A stretch of DNA of 64,000 bases, from assembly GCA_903871735.1 (NCBI GenBank), contig CAIQHU010000080.1:35037-99036 (forward strand). The letters are read 5' to 3'. Origin of the DNA: an uncultured beta proteobacterium (GTDB lineage: Bacteria > Pseudomonadota > Gammaproteobacteria > Burkholderiales > Burkholderiaceae). Both the position numbers and the translations under genes were made by a program. Positions 34,851 through 43,314 of the stretch are shown here, in pieces. The notes under the pieces were generated by a model, which was given only the letters and a program-made list of their open reading frames with translations, was not told the DNA's origin and did not search any database. Each line of letters begins with the position of its first letter. The stretch's first letter is position 1.

Positions 34851-36197
34851 ATGCTGTACCATTTTCAAGAATTTCAACGAGCGATGCTCGAGCCAGTAAG
34901 CTCATGGGCTCAAACTACCGCTAAAGCCTTTACTAACAAAACAAATCCCCTGTCTTTTATGCCCACCTCCCAGCGAATTGCTGCGGGCTATGAACTACTC
35001 TACAGGCTGGGTAAAGACTACGAAAAGCCAGAGTTTGGTATCAAACAAATACCAGCATATGGTAAAAAAGTAGCGGTAACCGAATACGCCGAAATGGAAA
35101 AACCTTTTTGTCGACTTTTACGCTTCAAACGTTTTTCTGATGACATTGATGTCATCAAAGCTATGAAAAAAGATCCTGTTGTGCTAGTTGTTGCACCGCT
35201 GTCTGGACACCACTCTTCACTTCTTAGAGACTGCGTTAAAACCTTACTTCAAAATCATAAGGTTTACCTTACCGATTGGACTGATGCACGACTCGTGCCA
35301 TTAAAAGATGGCAATTTCCATCTAGATGATTATGTGCGCTATATCCAAGAATTTATCCGCCATATAGGAGCAGAGCATCTGCATGTCATATCAGTTTGCC
35401 AACCAACTGTTCCAGTCCTGGGCGCAATCTCCTTAATGGCAACAAATGGTGAAGTTACACCCGCAACAATGACGATGATGGGCGGACCAATTGATGCCCG
35501 CAAATCACCCACTGCCGTCAACTCACTAGCCGTCACCAAATCCTATCAGTGGTTTGAAAATAATGTGATCTTTACCGTACCAACCAATCATCCGGGCGCC
35601 GGAAGAAAAGTCTATCCAGGCTTCTTGCAACATACTGGCTTTGTCGCCATGAACCCAGATCGCCATATGCGCTCCCATTGGGATTACTTCCAAGATCTCA
35701 TTAAAGGCGATACCGATGATGCAGAAGCACACCGAAAATTTTATGATGAATATAACGCTGTCCTTGATATGGACGCAGCATACTACCTAGATACAATTAA
35801 AACTGTTTTCCAAGACTTCGCTCTACCACTTGGTACCTGGGAAGTCGATGGGCAACTTGTTAAACCGCAAGATATCAAGAAAACTGCACTCCTGACGGTC
35901 GAAGGTGAGCTAGACGATATCTCAGGTAGCGGTCAAACCAGCGCTGCAATTGCAATTTGTAGAGGTGTGCCGCACGCCAATAAAGTTTCCTTTGAAGTAG
36001 AAGGTGCTGGTCACTACGGAATATTCTCAGGTAAACGCTGGCGAGAAATTGTCTATCCACAGATTAGTGCTTTTATTCGTAAACATACTAGATCAGCTCC
36101 AGGAAGATCTCTTGCAAAGAAACAAGTCCTTGTAACAAAACAGCCGCAGCCACGAACTGTTACAAGAACAAGTCCCAGATCCGCTAAAAAAGCATAA
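34851..36197 (+). CDS. phaZ: Intracellular polyhydroxyalkanoate depolymerase
   Basis: Mobilises stored polyhydroxybutyrate granules. The 448 residues match the intracellular PhaZa1 type of Cupriavidus: MLYHFQEFQRAMLEPV at the start, no signal peptide, and a lipase-box-like SVCQPT in which the nucleophile is Cys instead of Ser. A catalytic His is likely in GAGHYGIFSGKRW. The ATG has an AAGGGA ribosome site; a TTG one codon upstream is unlikely. A lysine and arginine rich C-terminal tail of about 35 residues follows the hydrolase fold. Confidence 0.93.
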   Translation: MLYHFQEFQRAMLEPVSSWAQTTAKAFTNKTNPLSFMPTSQRIAAGYELLYRLGKDYEKPEFGIKQIPAYGKKVAVTEYAEMEKPFCRLLRFKRFSDDIDVIKAMKKDPVVLVVAPLSGHHSSLLRDCVKTLLQNHKVYLTDWTDARLVPLKDGNFHLDDYVRYIQEFIRHIGAEHLHVISVCQPTVPVLGAISLMATNGEVTPATMTMMGGPIDARKSPTAVNSLAVTKSYQWFENNVIFTVPTNHPGAGRKVYPGFLQHTGFVAMNPDRHMRSHWDYFQDLIKGDTDDAEAHRKFYDEYNAVLDMDAAYYLDTIKTVFQDFALPLGTWEVDGQLVKPQDIKKTALLTVEGELDDISGSGQTSAAIAICRGVPHANKVSFEVEGAGHYGIFSGKRWREIVYPQISAFIRKHTRSAPGRSLAKKQVLVTKQPQPRTVTRTSPRSAKKA

Positions 36198-36201
36198 ATC
36201 A

Positions 36202-36235
36202 AATTCGCTCAAGAAAAAAACTTCTTGAGCGAATT
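36202..36235 (+). terminator. Strong hairpin terminator after phaZ
   Basis: A perfect 14-base inverted repeat (AATTCGCTCAAGAA and its complement) surrounds a six-base A-rich loop, starting a few bases after the phaZ stop and followed by AACTTTT. Confidence 0.75.
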
Positions 36236-36253
36236 AACTTTTCTGAAGTTTGT

Positions 36254-36259
36254 TAAACT
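36254..36259 (+). promoter_or_regulatory. -10-like TAAACT immediately before the rnfB-like gene
   Basis: TAAACT plus six bases leads to the GTG at 36266. No ribosome site and no clear -35 are seen. Confidence 0.3.
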
Positions 36260-36265
36260 CGGGTT

Positions 36266-36955
36266 GTGACTATACCTACCAATCGATTGACAAATGGGGA
36301 CCTCCTCATAGAGCAACTCGACCAAACCCTGCCACAAACGCAGTGTACTAAATGTGGTTTCCCCGACTGCCACGCCTATGCAACTGCTATGGTAAAAGAA
36401 GGGGCGCTAGCAAATCGTTGTCCTCCAGGCGGTCAGGAAGGCGTCATCCGCCTGACAAAAATTTTGCAACACGCCCCAACAAACTTAGATGTTACCCGAG
36501 GGCCAGAACGCCCTAGGCCAGTGGCTGTGATCAACCCCATGCAATGTATTGGGTGTACTCTTTGCATCAAAGCTTGCCCAGTTGATGCTATAGTGGGCGC
36601 ACCCAAACAACTCCATGTGGTCATAGAAGATCGTTGTACTGGTTGCGACTTATGTGTTCCACCTTGCCCAGTAGATTGTATCGATATGGTGGTGCAATCT
36701 CCTGATCTAACTGGTTGGAATGCCTGGTCACCAACCTTGGCACTGCAAGCTAAAAACCATTACCAGACAAGAAAGGTACGAATTCTGCGGGAAGAAAAAG
36801 ATCTTTTAAAACGACAAACAAGTAAAGCTGCCGCTAAACTAAAAAAATTGACTCTGGAAAAACCTGCTGATTCGAAAGAATTAGATCGAAAAAAAGCGAT
36901 TATTCAAGCAGCCATGGCGCGCGCCAAAGAAAAATTGAACGCCCCTTCAAATTAA
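36266..36955 (+). CDS. RnfB-like electron transport ferredoxin, lacking the membrane anchor
   Basis: Soluble iron-sulfur protein of 229 residues. An N-terminal 4Fe-4S domain (CTKCGFPDCHAYA...ANRCPPGG) is followed by two ferredoxin motifs, CIGCTLCIKACPVDAI and CTGCDLCVPPCPVDCIDM, for a total of three [4Fe-4S] centres. Unlike RnfB of the Rnf complex, it has no N-terminal membrane helix, and no rnfA, C, D, G or E is nearby. The tail of about 60 residues is charged and helical. It starts with GTG. Its end overlaps the convergent DUF1841 gene by nine bases; nth lies beyond, a neighbour seen in E. coli rnf-nth. The electron partners are unknown. Confidence 0.9.
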   Translation: MTIPTNRLTNGDLLIEQLDQTLPQTQCTKCGFPDCHAYATAMVKEGALANRCPPGGQEGVIRLTKILQHAPTNLDVTRGPERPRPVAVINPMQCIGCTLCIKACPVDAIVGAPKQLHVVIEDRCTGCDLCVPPCPVDCIDMVVQSPDLTGWNAWSPTLALQAKNHYQTRKVRILREEKDLLKRQTSKAAAKLKKLTLEKPADSKELDRKKAIIQAAMARAKEKLNAPSN

Positions 36956-37378
36956 TCGATTTAAAGACTCTAGATATAAATCCATATCAGGCGCTGTGCC
37001 TTGTTGCTGGGCTTGCCAAAGAACCTGCGCTAAACATTCCATCATCGCATGTTGCGCTGAATGCTCAGAGTCAAATCGTAAAGTTAACTGCTGACTAATA
37101 CTCCGAATCCCAACTGGCTGATTAATTTGTACCTGCTCAGACAAACTCATATGCATGGACAAATGTAAAAAAGGATTGGTTTGCCCATTCTCAACAGAAA
37201 AATCCGCCTCTTTAGCAGCCTCTATTTGATTCAAAATGACATGATATTCTGGGTGCTCTACTATCCAACGCGCCGCAATTGACTCTAGGGGAGTTAAAAC
37301 CCCACTTGCCTGTTGCTTTAGCCATGCATGACAAAAAAACTCTCTGACGTCTTCTTTACTGGGCGAGAAGAGACTCAT
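36947..37378 (-). CDS. DUF1841 family protein
   Basis: A 143-residue protein that opens MSLFSPSKEDVREFFCHAW and carries NPFLHLSMHMSLSEQVQINQP, the typical text of the DUF1841 family in betaproteobacteria. No catalytic motif, signal peptide or membrane segment is apparent, and the function is unknown. Its start overlaps the nth stop by four bases, so the pair is translationally coupled. Confidence 0.85.
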   Translation of the reverse strand: MSLFSPSKEDVREFFCHAWLKQQASGVLTPLESIAARWIVEHPEYHVILNQIEAAKEADFSVENGQTNPFLHLSMHMSLSEQVQINQPVGIRSISQQLTLRFDSEHSAQHAMMECLAQVLWQAQQQGTAPDMDLYLESLNRLI

Positions 37379-38277
37379 TGAGGAGTTCGCTTCGCAGTTT
37401 TTTTGACCTGAACTACCGTTTTTTTAACCACAGTTCGCTTTTGAGGATTCGATAGGCGAACTCCTTGAGACGTTTTTTCTTTCTTCGGGCTGTCTTGGTT
37501 GTTATGCAGCAATCCAGTAACGCCCTTCCCGTGATGATTTTTTGCAGCATCCGCTAGCTTATCGCGAACCTTGTTAGCCAATGATTTAGAAGCTACGAAT
37601 CCACTGCCCTTCAAAGTGCCTGTCAAATTGATGGATTGTTTATCTTTAAAGTGACAAACAGGCTCCACAAGGCAGGCCCCACATTGGGGACTGCGCGCTT
37701 TACATGTATAACGCCCTAATAAAATTAACCAATGGTGTGCGCCCATCAAGTATGGTTTTGGCACGCGTTTGAGTAATTGCTGTTCGACCTCCAAGACATC
37801 TTTGCCAGGTGCTAAACCAGTTCGATTTGATACCCGAAATATATGCGTATCCACAGCCATCGTTGGCTGTTTAAAGGCGGTGTTTAAAACTACATTGGCA
37901 GTCTTACGGCCAACCCCAGGCAAACTTTCTAATGACTCTCTATCTTGGGGTACCTCACCATCAAATTGCTTTGTTAAGATTTCGCAAGTTGCAATTAAAT
38001 GCTTCGCTTTAGTTCGGTACAGTCCAATAGTTTGGATGTAAGGCACTAAACCATCTTCGCCTAATGCAAAAATCGCCTGTGGAGTACTTGCAACTGCAAA
38101 TAATTTTCGGGTGGCTTTATTGACAGAAATATCTGTTGCCTGAGCAGATAAAAGAACAGCAGCTAATAACTGAAATGGGCTGGCATACTCTAATTCAGTT
38201 TGTGGGTTTGGATTATTTTTCTCCAAAGCATGAAAAAAAGCTTCGCGTTGAGCTAAGGTCATTAAACGAGCCACCAT
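37375..38277 (-). CDS. nth: Endonuclease III, with a long basic C-terminal tail
   Basis: DNA glycosylase/AP lyase for oxidised pyrimidines. The helix-hairpin-helix LPGVGRKTANVVLN contains the catalytic Lys, AVDTHIFRVSNRTGL the catalytic Asp, and the iron-sulfur loop CKARSPQCGACLVEPVC fits C-x6-C-x2-C-x5-C. The enzyme proper ends near residue 212; about 85 further residues are rich in K, R, S and T and look disordered, perhaps a nonspecific DNA-binding tail. It starts three bases from the HIT gene end, with GAGGGG as ribosome site. Confidence 0.95.
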   Translation of the reverse strand: MVARLMTLAQREAFFHALEKNNPNPQTELEYASPFQLLAAVLLSAQATDISVNKATRKLFAVASTPQAIFALGEDGLVPYIQTIGLYRTKAKHLIATCEILTKQFDGEVPQDRESLESLPGVGRKTANVVLNTAFKQPTMAVDTHIFRVSNRTGLAPGKDVLEVEQQLLKRVPKPYLMGAHHWLILLGRYTCKARSPQCGACLVEPVCHFKDKQSINLTGTLKGSGFVASKSLANKVRDKLADAAKNHHGKGVTGLLHNNQDSPKKEKTSQGVRLSNPQKRTVVKKTVVQVKKTAKRTPQ

Positions 38278-38279
38278 TT

Positions 38280-38711
38280 TTACCCCTCTAATTTTTGCTC
38301 TTGAATATACCGCATCAACAACTGCTCATCAGACTGTCTTTGACTTACTTTTTCCGCTGATATCTCCCGTTGTCGCTGACCCCAAATTGGTACCGGGAAG
38401 TAAGAATCATCAAGCCAACGGGGAATAATATGCCAATGCAAATGAGGTACTGCATTTCCTAAAGACGCGAGATTGATCTTATCCGGATTCATCATCTGAC
38501 GGACTGACTCCTCAACGAAGTAAACCGCGCGCATGAAATCATTTCTAGGTAAGATCTCTAAGTCCGTCATCTCTACAACGTGCTCATTCCAAATCACGCG
38601 AATCAGCCCTAAAAACTCCGGTTCACACGGCGCAACAATTCGATACTGCTTAGTTCGTACTAAACAAATACCACCATCTTCTATACACAAAGGGCAATCG
38701 ACTTTTTTCAT
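38280..38711 (-). CDS. HIT family protein
   Basis: A 143-residue histidine-triad protein, probably a nucleotide hydrolase or transferase. The triad is in PHLHWHIIPRW. A CPLC pair near the N-terminus may bind metal. TACACT ends six bases before the ATG and no ribosome site is seen. It leads the HIT-nth-DUF1841 run, with the second MFS gene ending 26 bases upstream. Confidence 0.9.
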   Translation of the reverse strand: MKKVDCPLCIEDGGICLVRTKQYRIVAPCEPEFLGLIRVIWNEHVVEMTDLEILPRNDFMRAVYFVEESVRQMMNPDKINLASLGNAVPHLHWHIIPRWLDDSYFPVPIWGQRQREISAEKVSQRQSDEQLLMRYIQEQKLEG

Positions 38712-38737
38712 ACGCTGAGTGTACCCAATCTCATTTC

Positions 38738-39955
38738 CTAGGAAATCGGTTTGAGTGACATTTGATGATTGAGGTTGTAACGATTAAGCTGTGAAGCAAC
38801 CAAAATAGCTCCTAGTTGGAAAAAGGCAATCGCATAAAAAATCATCTGCGGATTTTTCCAATCCATTATTAAACCAAATAAAATGGGGCCGGTTGCACTT
38901 CCAAGGTCAATTCCAGAATAAACCATTCCAAAGACGCGGCCCGATGCGCCAGGGGGGGTGGCAGCACGCACCATCAAGTCTCGCGCTGGGCCTGCCATGC
39001 CAGAGCCAAAACCCATTAAGGCAAAAATAATGGGGACACACCAACCCGGAAAAACTCCAACACCAGCAATAATTGCCATTACCCCAGAAACTAAAAATGA
39101 TGTAGTAATCACCCGATCCGGTTGCGCAATCTTCGCCGCAACAAAACCCCCAGCAACCAAACCAAGAGCACTGCTCACCATAAATAATGTATAGGAAGTT
39201 GCTGTCACACTGATTGGAATTTGATAAATATCGACAAGAGCCGTCGAAGAAAAACTTTGTATCCCCGCAAAACTAAAAGCCGTAAAAAAGAAAAATAACC
39301 AACTCATCCAAATGCTCGGTAATTTCAAAACAGATAGCACCGTCAATGAATGCGGAGCGACCTCCAAGTCCTGCCTCGACTTCATATCATTGATGGTCTC
39401 ACGACGATAAATGAGCACGCATAAAACTAAAAAAGCTAAAACTGCAGCACCAAAAATAGCCATTCGCCAACTATCAAATAAAGCCGTTAAACTTAATAAA
39501 AATAATGGTGCCATCGCCCAACCAGCATACCCCGTAATTCCGTGAATTGAATAAGCATGGGGTAAATTTTTGGGTAATACTAATTGATTCATCAAGGTAT
39601 AGTCAACCGGATGAAAAACGCCATTACCCATTCCAGCAACACCAATTCCTAGTAGTAATAAGGTGTAGGAATTAGCCATTCCTAATACAGATGCACCAAT
39701 AATCAATAAAAGCATTCCAATAAAGAGGATTGGTCTTGCGCCATGTCGATCCACCCAAATACCACTGATTGCTTGTACCACGGATGAACATGCATAAAAG
39801 ACCGTCATCAGTAACCCGAGTTCAGAATAACTCAGGCCAAACTCTTCCTTAATCCAAGGGAATAAAGGTACTAGGATCAGATGAAAAAAATGGGAGATAC
39901 TGTGGGCTAAACCAATTAAGCCAATTAATTCAACGTCTTTTTTTAGAACTGTCAT
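38738..39955 (-). CDS. MFS transporter
   Basis: Inner-membrane permease of 405 residues with about twelve hydrophobic segments. The MFS loop GIWVDRHGARPILFIG between helices 2 and 3 is present, and the second half has GFGSGMAGPARDLMVRAATP. Relatives include fosmidomycin-resistance-like and sugar-efflux-like permeases; substrate and direction are not known. TAAAAT ends six bases before the ATG without a ribosome site. Confidence 0.85.
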   Translation of the reverse strand: MTVLKKDVELIGLIGLAHSISHFFHLILVPLFPWIKEEFGLSYSELGLLMTVFYACSSVVQAISGIWVDRHGARPILFIGMLLLIIGASVLGMANSYTLLLLGIGVAGMGNGVFHPVDYTLMNQLVLPKNLPHAYSIHGITGYAGWAMAPLFLLSLTALFDSWRMAIFGAAVLAFLVLCVLIYRRETINDMKSRQDLEVAPHSLTVLSVLKLPSIWMSWLFFFFTAFSFAGIQSFSSTALVDIYQIPISVTATSYTLFMVSSALGLVAGGFVAAKIAQPDRVITTSFLVSGVMAIIAGVGVFPGWCVPIIFALMGFGSGMAGPARDLMVRAATPPGASGRVFGMVYSGIDLGSATGPILFGLIMDWKNPQMIFYAIAFFQLGAILVASQLNRYNLNHQMSLKPIS

Positions 39956-39961
39956 CTCGTT

Positions 39962-39967
39962 ATTTTA
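39962..39967 (-). promoter_or_regulatory. -10-like TAAAAT immediately before the second MFS gene
   Basis: TAAAAT, six bases, ATG. A poor -35 (TTACGA) is 17 bases upstream on the minus strand. Confidence 0.4.
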
Positions 39968-40079
39968 ACTGCTTACGATTGATATCGTAAAATCTGACTC
40001 AAAGCTATGGGCGCTATCTTTTAGTGTTTTGATATGATGGAAATTATTCGTAAGATAGAAAGTTCTAATTTTATTTGAT

Positions 40080-40257
40080 ATGAAATTCTTAATAACAGGA
40101 CAAACTATAGCCGATTTCGTAGCTGATAAAATGGTCCTCAGTTTTTTTGCGGGACATCAGTCAGCAATCCGTTGAAGAAATCGATGCAATAGTCCCGTTT
40201 TATATCAAAGAATGCCAAGAGCATAAAAGGATTAGGTCGCCATGCGATCGCATATGA
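40080..40257 (+). pseudogene. Possible decayed or frameshifted small gene at a 7-T run
   Basis: The 317-base gap between the MFS gene and clpB has no intact gene. From the ATG at 40080 a frame runs 31 codons; a run of seven T (40142-40148) precedes a second frame that continues to TGA at 40257. Removing one T would join them into about 58 residues, including DISQQSVEEIDAIVPFYI. I do not recognise the product, and chance is a real alternative. Confidence 0.25.
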
Positions 40258-40261
40258 CCTA
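40233..40261 (-). repeat. 29-base near-perfect palindrome downstream of clpB
   Basis: TAGGTC and GACCTA flank a perfect 12-base core ATGCGATCGCAT. It begins 11 bases past the clpB stop. On the minus strand it is followed by ATCCTTTT, a weak T-tract, so it could end the clpB transcript or bind a protein. Confidence 0.6.
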
Positions 40262-40272
40262 CACGTCAAATG

Positions 40273-42864
40273 CTAATGCACTTGACGCGTAAAAATAAAC
40301 TCATTGCCGTCAACATCAACAGGAATGACATCGTTAGGACCAAACTTACCCTCTAAAATTAAGCGTGAAATTGGGTTTTCTATAGCCTGTTGAATCGCTC
40401 GTTTAAGTGGCCTGGCACCAAAAATTGGATCAAATCCAGCTTCTGCAAGCTTAATAATGGCCGCGTCACTTACCTCTAATTGCATATCCATCTTCGCTAA
40501 ACGCAGACTCAGACGCTGTAACTGAATCTTCGCAATTGAACTAATCTCTAATTGACTGAGCGCATGAAAGACGACAACTTCATCAATACGATTTAAAAAC
40601 TCTGGACGAAAATGATCCTTCACTTCTGACCAAACAGCGGCTTTAATGTCTTCTTGTGGCTTACCCACCATCGCCTGAATTATGCTCGAAGCTAAATTAC
40701 TCGTCATGACAATCACCGTATTTTTAAAATCTACAGTGCGGCCCTGACCATCTGTCATGCGACCATCATCCAAAACCTGTAACAACACATTAAATACATC
40801 TGGATGCGCTTTTTCAACTTCATCTAAAAGAATCACACTATACGGCTTTCTTCGAACCAACTCGGTTAGATATCCACCCTCTTCATAACCAACATATCCC
40901 GGAGGTGCGCCAATTAAACGCGAAACACTGTGTTTTTCCATAAACTCGCTCATGTCAATCCGAATCATGTGCTCATCACTATCAAATAAAAAGCCTGCTA
41001 AGGCTTTACATAGCTCAGTCTTACCAACCCCAGTTGGTCCTAAAAATAAAAAGGATCCATACGGACGTCCCTCATCAGATAGCCCAGCGCGTGAGCGACG
41101 AATTGCATTGGAAACTGCCAAAATAGCATCATCTTGTCCAACCACCCTCTCATGTAAATACTTTTCCATGATGAGTAATTTATCTCTCTCACCCTGCATC
41201 ATCTTTGCTACCGGAATACCCGTTGCTCTTGAAACAACCTCAGCAATTTCCTCAGCACCAACTTGTGTCCTTAATAATTGATTCTTGATGGGTAATTGAC
41301 CTGTCTTCTCTGCTTTAGCTGCGGTGTTTAATTTATTCTCTAACTCAGGTAATTGGCCATACTGTAATTCGGCCACCTTATCTAACTTTCCTTCACGCTG
41401 CCACTTCACCATTTCAGCCCGAACACGATCAATTTCTTCCTTGATGTGGGCAGTACCTTGTGCAGCACCTTTTTCAGCTTTCCAAATTTCTTCTAGATCA
41501 GCGTACTCTTTACCTAATTTTTCAATCTCCTCTTCAATCAATGCATAACGCTTAATCGAAGATTCATCTTTTTCTTTTTTTACCGCTTCACGCTCAATTT
41601 TTAATTGAATCATCCGGCGCTCTAATTTATCCATCACCTCAGGCTTAGAATCAATCTCCATCTTGATACGCGCTGCGGCTTCATCAATTAAATCAATTGC
41701 CTTATCTGGTAAAAATCGATCTGTAATATACCGGTGAGACAGTTCCGCTGCAGCCACAATGGCAGGATCGGTAATCTCAACACCATGGTGTAATTCATAA
41801 CGTTCTTGTAAGCCTCGCAAAATGGCAATGGTTGCTTCTACACTAGGCTCATCGACTAATACTTTTTGAAAACGCCGCTCAAGTGCAGCATCTTTTTCAA
41901 TATATTTTCGATATTCGTCTAAAGTAGTCGCTCCAATACAATGTAACTCACCCCTGGCTAAGGCAGGCTTGAGCATATTACCTGCGTCCATCGATCCTTC
42001 AGCCTTACCAGCACCAACCATCGTATGAATCTCATCGATAAACACAATTGTTTGCCCCTCATCCTTAGCAATATCCGATAAGACCGCTTTTAAACGTTCC
42101 TCAAATTCTCCACGAAACTTTGCCCCAGCTAATAACAAAGCCATATCTAAAACTAAAACACGTTTATTTTTTAATGACTCTGGCACCTCACCATTGATGA
42201 TCCGTTGCGCTAATCCCTCTACAATAGCAGTCTTCCCGACCCCAGGCTCCCCAATTAAAACTGGATTATTTTTGGTCCGTCGCATTAAAATTTGTATCGC
42301 ACGACGAATCTCATCGTCCCGTCCAATCACCGGATCCAGCTTACCCAATCGAGCCCGCTCGGTTAAATCAATAGTATATTTTTTTAGGGCTTCTCTTTGA
42401 GACTCAGCGTCATTGCTTTGCACGGTTTGACCGCCACGAACTTGAGCAATACTCTGCTCTAAATTTTTACGATTCAAGCCAGCCAACTTAGCCGCCTTGC
42501 CAAGCTCACTCTGATCATCTGCTAACACTAAAAAAAATAACTCTACTGCAATAAATTCATCACCTTTCTTACTGGCTTCTTTTTCCGCAAGATTTAGCCA
42601 GCTTAGTAAATTCCTACCAACCTGCACATCTCCGTGAGCTACCACTTGTGGAATTTTTTTAGCAAGGGTGTCTACCGCTGTACCCAAAGCTCCCAAGTTA
42701 ACCCCGGAGCGGGTTAAAAGACTTCGAATACCGTTATCTTGATCTTTTAAAAAAGCCTGTAAGACATGCTCGGGCTCTATAAACTGGTTATCAGCTTGGA
42801 CGGCTAAACTCTGCCCTTGCGCAAGGGCTTCTTGAAACTTGGTCGTCAATTTTTCAATTCGCAT
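40273..42864 (-). CDS. clpB: Disaggregase ATPase ClpB
   Basis: AAA+ unfoldase that works with DnaK to dissolve aggregates after heat stress. The 863 residues show the Clp N domain, a first ATPase with GEPGVGKT, the coiled-coil middle domain (about residues 400-530) and a second ATPase with GPTGVGKTE and [25 protein letters not shown] ribosome site lies six bases before the ATG, and a CTTGAAA heat-shock -35 is upstream. It is divergent from the GIY-YIG gene. Confidence 0.98.
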   Translation of the reverse strand: MRIEKLTTKFQEALAQGQSLAVQADNQFIEPEHVLQAFLKDQDNGIRSLLTRSGVNLGALGTAVDTLAKKIPQVVAHGDVQVGRNLLSWLNLAEKEASKKGDEFIAVELFFLVLADDQSELGKAAKLAGLNRKNLEQSIAQVRGGQTVQSNDAESQREALKKYTIDLTERARLGKLDPVIGRDDEIRRAIQILMRRTKNNPVLIGEPGVGKTAIVEGLAQRIINGEVPESLKNKRVLVLDMALLLAGAKFRGEFEERLKAVLSDIAKDEGQTIVFIDEIHTMVGAGKAEGSMDAGNMLKPALARGELHCIGATTLDEYRKYIEKDAALERRFQKVLVDEPSVEATIAILRGLQERYELHHGVEITDPAIVAAAELSHRYITDRFLPDKAIDLIDEAAARIKMEIDSKPEVMDKLERRMIQLKIEREAVKKEKDESSIKRYALIEEEIEKLGKEYADLEEIWKAEKGAAQGTAHIKEEIDRVRAEMVKWQREGKLDKVAELQYGQLPELENKLNTAAKAEKTGQLPIKNQLLRTQVGAEEIAEVVSRATGIPVAKMMQGERDKLLIMEKYLHERVVGQDDAILAVSNAIRRSRAGLSDEGRPYGSFLFLGPTGVGKTELCKALAGFLFDSDEHMIRIDMSEFMEKHSVSRLIGAPPGYVGYEEGGYLTELVRRKPYSVILLDEVEKAHPDVFNVLLQVLDDGRMTDGQGRTVDFKNTVIVMTSNLASSIIQAMVGKPQEDIKAAVWSEVKDHFRPEFLNRIDEVVVFHALSQLEISSIAKIQLQRLSLRLAKMDMQLEVSDAAIIKLAEAGFDPIFGARPLKRAIQQAIENPISRLILEGKFGPNDVIPVDVDGNEFIFTRQVH

Positions 42865-42905
42865 ATCAAACTCCGTAATCGAGATTTGTTGGTTTATATA
42901 TTACT

Positions 42906-42934
42906 AACATACGCCCATATTTTGAAATTTCAAG
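42906..42934 (-). promoter_or_regulatory. Candidate sigma-32 heat-shock promoter of clpB
   Basis: On the minus strand CTTGAAA (42928-42934) matches the sigma-32 -35, and 14 bases later CGTATGTT partly resembles CCCCATNT. It falls about 40 bases upstream of the clpB ATG. The -35 is part of a palindrome TTGAAATTTCAA. Confidence 0.55.
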
Positions 42935-42942
42935 AGCAGACT

Positions 42943-42948
42943 TAAAAT
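42943..42948 (+). promoter_or_regulatory. -10-like TAAAAT immediately before the GIY-YIG gene
   Basis: TAAAAT, six bases, ATG. TTGAAA 15 bases upstream is a fair -35 and lies in the same palindrome that supplies the clpB -35 on the other strand. Confidence 0.45.
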
Positions 42949-42954
42949 AGTCAG

Positions 42955-43245
42955 ATGAATATTGATTCGCATCAAACAAAAACGTGGTTTGTCTATTTAC
43001 TCCGCTGCCAAGACGGTACCCTTTATACAGGGATTACGAATGATCTAAATCATCGACTAGCAACGCATAATGCAGGCTTGGGCGCCAAATATACGCAAGG
43101 CAGAAGACCAGTTGAACTGCTTGCCTATCTAGCACAAACGAATCGATCAAGTGCGTTAAAGATTGAACTACTTGTTAAAAAACTACCAAAAATGAGGAAA
43201 ATACTATATTTTGAGTCACAAAGCACACAAGAGATTCTAAAATAG
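42955..43245 (+). CDS. GIY-YIG nuclease superfamily protein (YhbQ/UPF0213-like)
   Basis: A 96-residue single-domain protein. The GIY-YIG core reads WFVYLLRCQDGTLYTGITND, followed by RLATHNAG and a C-terminal Lys/Leu rich helix. YhbQ relatives may act on DNA, but a biological role is not settled. It has no visible ribosome site and may be leaderless. It shares its upstream region with the heat-shock gene clpB. Confidence 0.9.
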   Translation: MNIDSHQTKTWFVYLLRCQDGTLYTGITNDLNHRLATHNAGLGAKYTQGRRPVELLAYLAQTNRSSALKIELLVKKLPKMRKILYFESQSTQEILK

Positions 43246-43314
43246 CCATTAACTCAATTTCACTTTTAAAACATCGCTATAAAAACTCCTCAGCTTAAGC
43301 AAAAAATCTGTCAT

